The notes under the pieces were generated by a model. That model made no database searches and was not told the origin of the DNA. It saw nothing but the letters and a program-made list of their open reading frames with translations. A DNA stretch of 64,000 nucleotides, from NCBI GenBank assembly GCA_033856195.1, contig JAWVFL010000067.1, positions 1 to 64,000 of the forward strand, written 5' to 3'. Of this stretch, positions 7,274 to 15,502 are shown one piece after another. How positions within the stretch are numbered: the first letter of the stretch is position 1; every line of letters starts with the position of its first letter. The translations under genes and the position numbers were made by a program. Source of the stretch: VRUE01 sp033856195. GTDB taxonomy: Bacteria > Actinomycetota > Thermoleophilia > Solirubrobacterales > 70-9.

Positions 7274-9676
7274 ATGATCGGGACCTACGCCTCGGCGGCG
7301 CTGATCTGCGTCGCCTCGCTGCTGGCTGGACGCGCGATCCTCGGCCTCACGGGCGGGGGTGATTCGCGCTGCTGGTTGGCGCCTGCGGTCGGCTTCGGCG
7401 CGGTGCTCACGGTCACCGGATTCCTCGCGCGGGCACCGGGGCACGCGACGAGCGCGACGCTTGGCCTGGTCGCGCTCGTGCTGGCGGCCGTGGCCGTGAT
7501 CTGGTGGCAACGCCACGGAGACCTGGACATGGCCCGGCTTCGCGAGGGGCTGATGCTCGCCGTGATCGTCGCCGTGGTTTTCTCGATCCCATTCGCGATC
7601 AGCGGCCGCTGGGGGATCATCGGGGTCGGCTTCAACAATGACCTAGGCCTGCACCTGGCCTGGGCCGAGTGGCTGCGCAGCGGCCTCGGGCCGGCGCCGG
7701 AAGCCGGCTACCCGCTGGGACCGCACGCGCTGGCGGCGGCGGTTGCGGCCGCGCCGGGAATCGGCCTCGGCCAGGCCTTCGTCGGCGAGATCTTCGCGAT
7801 CGGGATCCTCACGGCGCTGACCGCTCTGACCGCGCTCCACGATCTTGGCCGGGCTCGCCAGATACTCGCCGCGGCGCTCGTCGCGATCCCCTACCTCGGT
7901 GCCTCCTACTTCGCTCAGGGGGCCTTCAAGGAGACCGGCGAGGCGCTCTTCGTCCTCGCCTTCGCGGTCTTCCTCCATGACCTCGACCGGCGGCGGCGAG
8001 CGGCTGACCGCAGCGAAGGAGCACCACAAGCGGGGCCGCCGGCGGTCGGCTCGGCAGTCGTTGGCCTGACCCTGGTCGCGGGCATCTTCTTCTCCTACAG
8101 CTTCGCGGGGCTCGCCTGGCCGCTGCTGATCTTCGTCCTCTGGGCACTCACCGTGCCGCAGTTGCGCCGTGCGCTTGCGCCGCGCGCCTGGCTGAGGACT
8201 CTGCGCCAACCGGCGACGCTGCTGATCATCGCGGTGCTCGGCGCCCTCGCGATGCTGACAGTCGTCGGCCCCTATGCCTTCATCCACGGCTTCAACCGGG
8301 TCGCCGGCACGAACACCTACGGACCGGTCTCGCCGATCGAGGCACTGGGCGTCTGGCCCGCGTCCAACTACAGGCTCAACGCCGCGGGCGGCGCTGAGCT
8401 GACCGGCCTGGCGACCACGATTGCGGCGATCGCCGTGCTGCTCGGCGGCGTCTGGTGGCTGCGGCGCCGCGACTACGCGGTGCCCGTCGCGCTCGCCGCC
8501 TGCACCGTCCTCTACCTCGCCTCGCTGGCCGGCAGCGGCGAGTACTCGCAGGCCAAGGCGCTGATGATCGCCGCCCCCCTGGCGATGCTGATCGCGATCC
8601 GGCCGCTCCTCTTCGAGCTCGGCCCCGGTCGAGTTCGCACTTCTTCGCCAATAGGACGAACAAAGGCGAACTCAGCCGGGGGGCTGCGAGCGGGGTGGGC
8701 CGTGGTGGCGGTGGCGTTCGTCGCGGGGGCCGTGTACTCGAGCTGGCTGGCGTTGCGCGACGCGCCGGTCGGGCCGCCGGGACACGGGTCCGAGCTACAG
8801 GCGTTGATGCCGATCCTGCGCGGCGAACCGGTCCTCTACGCGGGCCAGGACCGCTATGCCGCCTACGAGCTGATGGGCGCCGATACGCACGTGCCGCTGG
8901 TCGAGTTCCCCGATGCCGACGTCTCACCCAGCCCGGAAAAGCCCTTCGACACCGGCGATGCCTACAGCCCGATCGACTTCGACTCCTTCTCCCACGGCAC
9001 GCTGGGCCGCTTCCCCTACGTGATCACCGGCCACGCCGCCTGGAACAGCGAAGCGCCCTCGGGCTTCAAGCGGGTCGCCGCCACCCCGTCCTACATCCTC
9101 TGGAAGCGCACCGGCGCCCCGCCCGAAAATCGCCACGTACTGCTCGAGGGAACCGAACCGGCGGCGTACGCCGACTGCGCCTCGCCGGAGATCCGCATCC
9201 TCACCGCCAACCCTGGCCGCGCCTCGCTCTTCCCGGGCGCGGTGATCGGCCGCAAAGCACGTTGGAGCCCGAGCGTAGGCCTGGAGCCGGGAGAGAGCAC
9301 CAGCCAGCCTCTGCGCCTGCCCAACGGCCGCTGGCGTCTCTCGATCCAGTACTTCTCCCCCTTCGACCTGACCCTCACCGCCCCCGGCCTCCACCAACCG
9401 CTGCCGGCGGCGCTCGACGGTCAGCGGCCAAACACGATCAGCCTCGCCAACGAGGGCCAGTTTTGGCCCGCCGGGGAGATCCGCGGAGGCGGCAAGCCGA
9501 TCCGCTTCACGGTCGCCGCCGCGGAGCCAAGCGCGCTGCAGCGCCTGACGGGTTACTCAGGCAAGGCGAGCTTGGGGGAGCTGATCGCGGTGCCCGCCGC
9601 GCCGCACCGCATCGTGCCGTTCGGCCAGGCATGCAACGCCTGGATCGACTGGTACGAGTCGGACGAAGTGCCCTAG
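7274..9676 (+). CDS. large polytopic membrane protein, possibly GT-C glycosyltransferase-like
   Basis: 800 aa. About 12-13 hydrophobic segments fill residues 1-490, including pairs split by short loops (FNNDLGLHLAWAEWL and GAYPLGPHAL-type loops resemble GT-C enzymes). A roughly 300-residue soluble C-terminal domain (DRYAAYELMGADTHVPL, WILWKRTGAPP) is probably extracytoplasmic. No catalytic residue can be assigned with confidence. An in-frame imperfect hairpin (8631-8673) encodes the VRTSSPIGRTKANS loop between two TM segments. ATG 7274 follows the MBL gene. The stop shares CTAG with the convergent desaturase. Confidence 0.7.
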   Translation: MIGTYASAALICVASLLAGRAILGLTGGGDSRCWLAPAVGFGAVLTVTGFLARAPGHATSATLGLVALVLAAVAVIWWQRHGDLDMARLREGLMLAVIVAVVFSIPFAISGRWGIIGVGFNNDLGLHLAWAEWLRSGLGPAPEAGYPLGPHALAAAVAAAPGIGLGQAFVGEIFAIGILTALTALTALHDLGRARQILAAALVAIPYLGASYFAQGAFKETGEALFVLAFAVFLHDLDRRRRAADRSEGAPQAGPPAVGSAVVGLTLVAGIFFSYSFAGLAWPLLIFVLWALTVPQLRRALAPRAWLRTLRQPATLLIIAVLGALAMLTVVGPYAFIHGFNRVAGTNTYGPVSPIEALGVWPASNYRLNAAGGAELTGLATTIAAIAVLLGGVWWLRRRDYAVPVALAACTVLYLASLAGSGEYSQAKALMIAAPLAMLIAIRPLLFELGPGRVRTSSPIGRTKANSAGGLRAGWAVVAVAFVAGAVYSSWLALRDAPVGPPGHGSELQALMPILRGEPVLYAGQDRYAAYELMGADTHVPLVEFPDADVSPSPEKPFDTGDAYSPIDFDSFSHGTLGRFPYVITGHAAWNSEAPSGFKRVAATPSYILWKRTGAPPENRHVLLEGTEPAAYADCASPEIRILTANPGRASLFPGAVIGRKARWSPSVGLEPGESTSQPLRLPNGRWRLSIQYFSPFDLTLTAPGLHQPLPAALDGQRPNTISLANEGQFWPAGEIRGGGKPIRFTVAAAEPSALQRLTGYSGKASLGELIAVPAAPHRIVPFGQACNAWIDWYESDEVP
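8631..8673. repeat. imperfect hairpin inside the membrane-protein gene
   Basis: gagttcgc (8631-8638) pairs perfectly with gcgaactc (8666-8673). Inner ctt/aag and ttcg/cgaa pairings leave small bulges and a 9-base loop. It lies in frame between two TM helices, which suggests a small inserted palindrome tolerated in a loop. Confidence 0.5.
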
Positions 9677-10602
9677 GAAGCGGCTTTCGCCGCCATGCGC
9701 TCGGGGGAGACGCGGACCACATCCCAGACCAGGCCCAGCTTCTCCAGGGAGTCGATCACAACGGCCGAGAGGTCGAACTGCCAGCGGCCGAGGCCGTGGG
9801 TGGCGGAGGTGGGGAAGGCGTGGTGGTTGTTGTGCCAGGCCTCGCCGAAGGTCGGGATCGCGATCAGCGCCAGGTTGCGCGACTCGTCCGTCGTCTCGAA
9901 GTCGCGGTTGCCGAAGACGTGGCAGAGCGAGTTGATGCTGTAGGTGAAGTGGTGGAGGACGAAGACGCGGACGAGGCCGCCCCAGAGCAGTCCCGTGAAG
10001 GCGGCGAAGAGAGTGCCGCCGATGACCCAGCCCAGCGCGAAGGGGAGAAAGAGGCCGCCGATCGCCCAGGTCAGGAATGTCCGGTCGACCCAGTTGATCA
10101 CGGGGTCTTTGATCAGGTCCGGCGCGAAGCGTTCCTTGTTGCCGCGCTGGGTGTGGACGAAGAGCCAGCCCATGTGGGCGTGGAAGAGGCCGCGCATGGC
10201 GCCGCTCCAGCCGTGGCCATGATCGACGTGCGGGCTGTGCGGGTCCCCTTCTTCGTCGGAGAAGGCGTGGTGCTTGCGGTGGTCGGCGACCCAGGAGATC
10301 ACCGGGCCCTCGATCGCCGCCGAGCCGAGAATCGCGAGCAGGCCGTGCAGCCACTTCTTCGCCTTGAAGCTGCGGTGGGTGAGGTGGCGGTGGAACCCCA
10401 CCGTGATCCCCAGCCCCGTCAGCAGGTACATGCCGAGGAAGAGGAAGACGTCGCTCCAGTGCAGCGCCCTGCCCCAGACCTGCCAGCCGGCGAGCCCGAT
10501 CGCGACGAAGGGGACCAGGGTTACCAGGCCGGTGATGATGCGATCGCGCGTCTCGTTGGCGACCGGCTGAATATCTGAGGGAAGAACGCCGCTGCTCGTC
10601 AT
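9673..10602 (-). CDS. acyl-CoA (delta-9 type) fatty acid desaturase
   Basis: Membrane di-iron desaturase introducing a cis double bond into acyl chains. The three histidine boxes are complete: HRHLTH (71-76), HRKHH (108-112) and HNNHH (about 257). Four hydrophobic segments are arranged as in the stearoyl-CoA desaturase family. 309 aa from ATG 10602. It is divergent from the cyclopropane synthase with 46 bases between the starts, so both could be controlled from one small region. Desaturated lipids are the substrate of that enzyme, which fits joint control of membrane fluidity. Confidence 0.92.
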   Translation of the reverse strand: MTSSGVLPSDIQPVANETRDRIITGLVTLVPFVAIGLAGWQVWGRALHWSDVFLFLGMYLLTGLGITVGFHRHLTHRSFKAKKWLHGLLAILGSAAIEGPVISWVADHRKHHAFSDEEGDPHSPHVDHGHGWSGAMRGLFHAHMGWLFVHTQRGNKERFAPDLIKDPVINWVDRTFLTWAIGGLFLPFALGWVIGGTLFAAFTGLLWGGLVRVFVLHHFTYSINSLCHVFGNRDFETTDESRNLALIAIPTFGEAWHNNHHAFPTSATHGLGRWQFDLSAVVIDSLEKLGLVWDVVRVSPERMAAKAAS

Positions 10603-10648
10603 TCGGTTTGGCGATCATACGGTCTGGAGACCAGGGAAAGGTAAAGTC

Positions 10649-11863
10649 ATGCCCGCCTTGGCCTTCTCCAGCACTGCCCCACTGCGCCGCGAGATCGAGG
10701 GACGCATCCCCAGCCGGCCCTTCGCGGTCGAGTTTTGGGACGGGACGCGCCTCGCCCCCACCGACGGCGCCGGCCCGACCTTCTACGTGCGCTCACCGCG
10801 AGCTGCCGCGCACGCGCTGCGCGCTCCCGGCCAGCTCGGGCTGGGCCGCGCCTACGTCAGCGGCGACATCGAGGTGGACGACATCGACGCGGTGATCGAG
10901 CTGCTCGACGCCTGGCAGCCACCGGCGCTGGATGGCGGTGACAAGGCGAGGCTGCTGGTCGGCGCGGTGCGCGCCGCCGGGCTTAGCCGCCCGCCCCGCC
11001 GTCCCGCCGCCGAGCTGCGCCCGAGTGGCGCCCGCCACAGCAAGGAGCGCGATGCCGAGGCGGTGCGCCACCACTACGACGTCTCCAACGAGTTCTTCTC
11101 GCTCTTCCTCGACGAGTCGACGACCTACAGCTGCGCGATCTTCTCGCGCGGGGCCGAGACGCTCGAGGCGGCCCAGGAGGAGAAGCTCGAGATGGTCGCC
11201 CGCAAGCTGGCGCTGAAAGAGGGTGACCGGGTGCTCGACGTCGGCTGCGGCTGGGGCAGCTTCCCGCTCTGGGCCGCAACCCGGCACGGAGCGAGCGTCC
11301 TGGGCATCACCCTCTCACCGCCCCAGGCCGAACGGGCCCGCGAACGGGCCGAGACCGCCGGCGTCGCCGACCGGGTCGAGATCCGCGTCATGGACTACCG
11401 CGACCTCGCCGGCGAGCGCTTCGACGCAATCGCCAGCATCGGCATGGTCGAGCACGTCGGCGAATCGCAGATCGACGTCTATGCCCGCGCTCTGGCTGGG
11501 CTCTTGGAGCCGGGCGGGCGCCTGCTCAACCACGGCATCGCTCGCCTGCGCCATACCGATCCCGAGGCCGGCCCCTTCTCCGAGCGCTACGTCTTCCCCG
11601 ATGCCGAACCGCTGCACCTCTCGCGCGTGCTCTTGGCGCTGGAGCGGGCGGGCTTCATGATCCATCACGTCGAGGGATTCGGCGACGACTACGCCGAAAC
11701 GCTCCGTCACTGGGCGCGGCGGCTCGACCAGAACCTCGACGAGGCGGTGTGCCTGGCCGGGCCGGAACGCGTCCGGGTCTGGCGCCTGTACCTGCGCATG
11801 GCGCGGCGCGGCTTCGAGAGCGGGTTCCTCTCGATCTATCAGGCGCGCTGCAGCCTCGCTTAA
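10649..11863 (+). CDS. cfa: cyclopropane-fatty-acyl-phospholipid synthase
   Basis: SAM-dependent methyltransferase that adds a methylene bridge across the double bond of phospholipid acyl chains. The N-terminal non-catalytic domain (1-125, GLGRAYVSGDIEVDD) is followed by the methyltransferase core: HYDVSNEFF, YSCAIF, SAM motif VLDVGCGWGSF, GITLSPPQ and SIGMVEHVG. 404 aa, a normal length. ATG 10649 has an AAAGG-type site 6 bases upstream. Divergent from the desaturase. Confidence 0.93.
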   Translation: MPALAFSSTAPLRREIEGRIPSRPFAVEFWDGTRLAPTDGAGPTFYVRSPRAAAHALRAPGQLGLGRAYVSGDIEVDDIDAVIELLDAWQPPALDGGDKARLLVGAVRAAGLSRPPRRPAAELRPSGARHSKERDAEAVRHHYDVSNEFFSLFLDESTTYSCAIFSRGAETLEAAQEEKLEMVARKLALKEGDRVLDVGCGWGSFPLWAATRHGASVLGITLSPPQAERARERAETAGVADRVEIRVMDYRDLAGERFDAIASIGMVEHVGESQIDVYARALAGLLEPGGRLLNHGIARLRHTDPEAGPFSERYVFPDAEPLHLSRVLLALERAGFMIHHVEGFGDDYAETLRHWARRLDQNLDEAVCLAGPERVRVWRLYLRMARRGFESGFLSIYQARCSLA

Positions 11864-11940
11864 CCGAAGCTAAGCCCACGCCGGTAATAAACGGGCTAGT
11901 TTTTTGCCACGTCGTTCGCGATCTCGGGAGGATCGGCAGG

Positions 11941-12255
11941 ATGAGTGCATCTCCGGCAGCGTCTGCGCCGGTGGCGGGTGGGCCGAGCTGGTTGGCCGTC
12001 ATCGCGGAACCCGTGCGCCTGCAGATCCTGCGCACTCTCTGCGAGGTCTCCGATGCCACCGTCTCCGAGCTTGCCGAGCGGGGACCCGCCAGCTACCAGA
12101 CCCTGCGCCGGCACCTCGACGCCCTCGAGGCGCTCGACGTGGTCCGGGCGCGACCGGGGGTCAGCGACGGCGGGCGAAGCGGGCGGCCCGCTACGCGCTT
12201 CAGCCTCACTCCTGCGGTGAGACGGAGCGTCTGCCTGGTGTTCGGCTCCAGCTGA
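11941..12255 (+). CDS. small winged-helix (ArsR-like) transcriptional regulator
   Basis: 104 aa from ATG 11941, preceded by a good GGGAGGATC site. The core AEPVRLQILRTLCEVSDATVSELAERG-type helix-turn-helix, with YQTLRRHLDALEALDVV as recognition helix, resembles ArsR/HTH_20 proteins. No metal-binding Cys motif is visible. The 3' end overlaps the convergent MMPL gene by 50 bases. It may control that transporter, but that is inferred from position only. Confidence 0.8.
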   Translation: MSASPAASAPVAGGPSWLAVIAEPVRLQILRTLCEVSDATVSELAERGPASYQTLRRHLDALEALDVVRARPGVSDGGRSGRPATRFSLTPAVRRSVCLVFGSS

Positions 12256-15200
12256 GCCAGCGCGGCATCCACCAGCAGCGGTCGCCGAGCCAGAGCATCA
12301 GAGCGGGCACTACGACCAGCCGGACGATGAAGGCATCGATGAAGACCGCGATCGCCTGCGCCGTGCCGAAGTTGCGAACCGTGATGAAGTCCGACACGGC
12401 GAAGGCGAGGAAGACCGTGATCATGATGATCGCGGCGCCGGTTACGACATGGGCGCTGCGGTCGAGTCCCCCGGCTATGGCCTCGGTCGTGGAACCGGTC
12501 CGCAGGTACTCCTCGCGGATGCGGGCGAAGATGAACACCTCGTAGTCGATCGCGAGGGCGAAGATCACGATGACGATCTCGGGAACGATGAGCGCGTCGA
12601 CGTATCCCGGCCCGCCGAACAGGGAGCCGTTGAAGAGCAGGGAGAGCAGGCCGAAGGTCGCGCTGACGGTGACCAGGTTGATCAGCACGGTCAGCAGCGG
12701 GATGATCAGCGATCGCAGCAGCGGAACCAGGATGATCAGGCTGACCAGCGAGAGGGCGAGGCGGATGAGCGGCGTCTGCGCGCGGAACTCCCCGTTGATC
12801 GCGACATCGCCCGCCGTGACGCCGCCGACCAGCACCTCGGCGCCGGTCTCGTGGGCCAGGCGGGCTCCATCGACATCGAGGCGCTCGATCAGCTCCTTCG
12901 CCTGGTCGGAGGTCGGCTCGACACGCGGTATGACGAGCAGGCGCGCGTCGGTGCCGCCGCGGTCGATGTTGACCAGGGTGCCGACCCTCGCGCGCTGACC
13001 GGGGCGACTCCCGTCGAGGGTCGCAAGGACGAAGTAGGCGGAGCGGAAGAGCCCCGGGGAGCGGCGCACCAGATCGCTCGCCGATTCGCCTTCGGCCCCG
13101 CGCTGGTCCTGCAGCCCGTTGACGATTCGATGAAGCCCGAACGGCAGTGCCCGCGAGCGGCTTGCGCCGGTTTCCAGGCCGGATGTAAGGCGATCGCCTC
13201 CGGCGGCGAGCAGGCCGAGACCGCTGGTGAGATGCGCCGCCCCCTGGCTGAGTTGCTGCAGCGCCGGCGAGAGCCGCTGACCTCCTTGGGTCAGAGCCGC
13301 AACCGCGTCCGAGAGCTGGCGACCGCCGGCGGAGAGGCGCTGGAGCCCACGATCGAGGCGTTCGGAGCCGCGCGCGAGCTTGGCGATGCCGGTGGCCGCC
13401 TGGCGTCCGTTCTGGTCGAGCCTTTCCGCCAGGTACGTGCCGACTTCGAACTGGCCATCGGCCCCTTCCACGCTTGCTTTCACTCCGCTGTAAGCCGGAT
13501 CGACCGGTTCCCCGGTGCCCGGATCCGTACCGGTGAGGCGCCGGCTCGCGGCTTCCACGGCGGCGAGCGCGGCTGCGTATTCCGGGTCGCTGCGTCCGCT
13601 GGACATCCGCTGCAGCGACTGCCGTGCCGCCGCCAGCTGTTCTTCGGTGTCATTGAGCGGGGCTTGCACTTCGCCCAGGCGAGCTTCGCCCGAGCGCATC
13701 GCGTTCTTGAAGAGCCTGGCGTTGCCCTGGATTTCGCCGGTCTTCTCCTGCGCTTTTGCGAGCCCATCGGCGAGCCGGCCGGCACCGCTGCTGGCCTCCT
13801 GCGTCCCCCGCGCAACCTGACCGCTGCCTTCGCTCGCGCGACCGAGCCCGCGCACCAAGCGCGCCGAGCCCGCGCTCGTCTGCCGCAGCCCGGCGGTCAG
13901 CGATCCCGCGCCCGCGTTTGCGGCCTCCGCGCCCGAACCGAGCTGGCGCGAGCCCGCCGCGGCACTGCTAAAACCCGCACTGGTCTTGGCGGCGCCGCCG
14001 GCCGCTTTGGCGATGCCCGACTGGAGACGGTCCATGCCGCGTTCCTGGCGTATCAGCGTGGCGCCAAGACCGGTCAGTTTCCCGCTGCCCCGCGTCACCG
14101 CAGCCAGGCCTGCCGTGCTCGCCACGTCCGGATCGGCTTCGACGCGACGCTGGAACGCGGCCAGGGCGCGCAGGCGTGCCGGCGAGGTGACGGGCTGACC
14201 GCGGCCGTCGACCACGACTTCGATCGGCGCCACCCAGCCCGGCCCAAGGGCCCGTTCGACGGCTTCCTGCTGGAGGCGGCCGGGGTCGGCGGTGGGAAGC
14301 ATGGCGACGCTGCCGGCGCCCGAGTGGAGGTTGAAGGCGAGAGCGGAGAGGAGCAGGAGCCCGAAGATGAACGCGAGGGCCACCCCGGGGCGCTTCCTCA
14401 GGCCCCGGCTCCAGGCCAGGGCAACGCCACCGGAGGCGCGGCGGCGACGTGGCAACGACCAACGGTCGAGGTGGCGGCCGTAGAGGGTAAGCAGCGCGGG
14501 CACGATGCAGAAGGCCGCGAACATGCTGAGAATGGTGGCGATCCCGACGCCGAGCGCCACCGATCGGACGAGCACCCCGGGCAGGAGGACCGGCACGATC
14601 AGCATCGCCAGCAGAAGGGCGCCGCCGGCGGGCAGGATCGAGCGCGCGGTGGCGCTGAGCGTCGTCTCGATCGCATCGGCATGATCGCGCTGCTCGCGCT
14701 CTTCGCGGAAGCGGGAGACGACGAGCAGCGAATAGTCGATGCCGAGCGCGAGTCCCATCATCGCGCTGACGACCAGCCCGAAGAGGTCGACCTCGAATGC
14801 GCCCGAGAGCAGCGTGAGAATGCCCCGGGTCGCGATCACCACCGTTCCTCCGATCAGCAAGGGCGTGATCGCGGCCAGGACCGAGCGAAAGACGAAAAGC
14901 AGCACGAAGAGCAGCACCGGTACGGCGATCAGCTCACCGAGCGAGGATGCGTTGCTGTTCGCGTGGCGGGCCGAGTCGATGATCACCGGCAGGCCCGCGA
15001 TGCTGGCGCGCACCGGCGCTCTCACCGTCGCGTCGACCTGCCGTTCGATCGGTGGGACCAGGCCCGAGATCGTGTCGCCTTCCCGACTGGCCGTGCGCAC
15101 CAACAGGGCGCCGACGCCTGGCCTCGGATTGAGCCCGTCGATCGTCGCTCCTTCCACCCACGGGGAGGCGACCAGCGTGCGTGGCAGCTTCGCGAGCCGC

Positions 15201-15502
15201 GCCGCCAGCCTGTCCCCCTGGCGTTCGATCGCCCGTTGCGGACCGCGGAGCAGCACGATCATCGGGTAGTCGCTGCCGAACTCGCGCAGCGAAATCTCGT
15301 GGGCGCGCTGGCTGCTGCTGCCATCGACCAGCACCGGATGGATGGCGAGCTCGTTTTCCGCGTCGCGACCCTGGATCGCGAGTGCGGCGACGAGAGCGAT
15401 CCAGACGGCAACGACCAGGCGGGAGTGCCTGGTCGTCGCACCCGCGATGCGCTCGGTCGCGGCCGAGCGCATCGCCGTCAGCGAGCGGCCGCGGACCCGC
15501 AC
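12206..15502 (-). CDS. MMPL/RND-family transporter with long Gly-spaced heptad-like loop
   Basis: 1098 aa inner-membrane RND-superfamily exporter. There is one N-terminal TM (about 28-46), a periplasmic domain, a first five-TM MMPL block (about 190-400) and a very long second loop (about 480-790). That loop is built of repeats such as GSGAEAANAGAGSLTAGL and ASSGAGRLADGLAKA, as in YhgE/Pip-like loops. A second TM block (about 930-1085) follows. GTG 15502 has AAGG 7 bases upstream and overlaps the end of the preceding secreted-protein gene by 25 bases, implying translational coupling. MmpL proteins export lipids or lipopeptides; the cargo here is unknown. Confidence 0.9.
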   Translation of the reverse strand: MRVRGRSLTAMRSAATERIAGATTRHSRLVVAVWIALVAALAIQGRDAENELAIHPVLVDGSSSQRAHEISLREFGSDYPMIVLLRGPQRAIERQGDRLAARLAKLPRTLVASPWVEGATIDGLNPRPGVGALLVRTASREGDTISGLVPPIERQVDATVRAPVRASIAGLPVIIDSARHANSNASSLGELIAVPVLLFVLLFVFRSVLAAITPLLIGGTVVIATRGILTLLSGAFEVDLFGLVVSAMMGLALGIDYSLLVVSRFREEREQRDHADAIETTLSATARSILPAGGALLLAMLIVPVLLPGVLVRSVALGVGIATILSMFAAFCIVPALLTLYGRHLDRWSLPRRRRASGGVALAWSRGLRKRPGVALAFIFGLLLLSALAFNLHSGAGSVAMLPTADPGRLQQEAVERALGPGWVAPIEVVVDGRGQPVTSPARLRALAAFQRRVEADPDVASTAGLAAVTRGSGKLTGLGATLIRQERGMDRLQSGIAKAAGGAAKTSAGFSSAAAGSRQLGSGAEAANAGAGSLTAGLRQTSAGSARLVRGLGRASEGSGQVARGTQEASSGAGRLADGLAKAQEKTGEIQGNARLFKNAMRSGEARLGEVQAPLNDTEEQLAAARQSLQRMSSGRSDPEYAAALAAVEAASRRLTGTDPGTGEPVDPAYSGVKASVEGADGQFEVGTYLAERLDQNGRQAATGIAKLARGSERLDRGLQRLSAGGRQLSDAVAALTQGGQRLSPALQQLSQGAAHLTSGLGLLAAGGDRLTSGLETGASRSRALPFGLHRIVNGLQDQRGAEGESASDLVRRSPGLFRSAYFVLATLDGSRPGQRARVGTLVNIDRGGTDARLLVIPRVEPTSDQAKELIERLDVDGARLAHETGAEVLVGGVTAGDVAINGEFRAQTPLIRLALSLVSLIILVPLLRSLIIPLLTVLINLVTVSATFGLLSLLFNGSLFGGPGYVDALIVPEIVIVIFALAIDYEVFIFARIREEYLRTGSTTEAIAGGLDRSAHVVTGAAIIMITVFLAFAVSDFITVRNFGTAQAIAVFIDAFIVRLVVVPALMLWLGDRCWWMPRWLSWSRTPGRRSVSPQE

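Noticed and set aside
12900..14000. Repetitive region considered as a DNA repeat array or CRISPR
   Set aside because: The repetition is in protein (Gly-spaced heptad-like repeats of the MMPL loop), not in constant-length DNA repeats with spacers.
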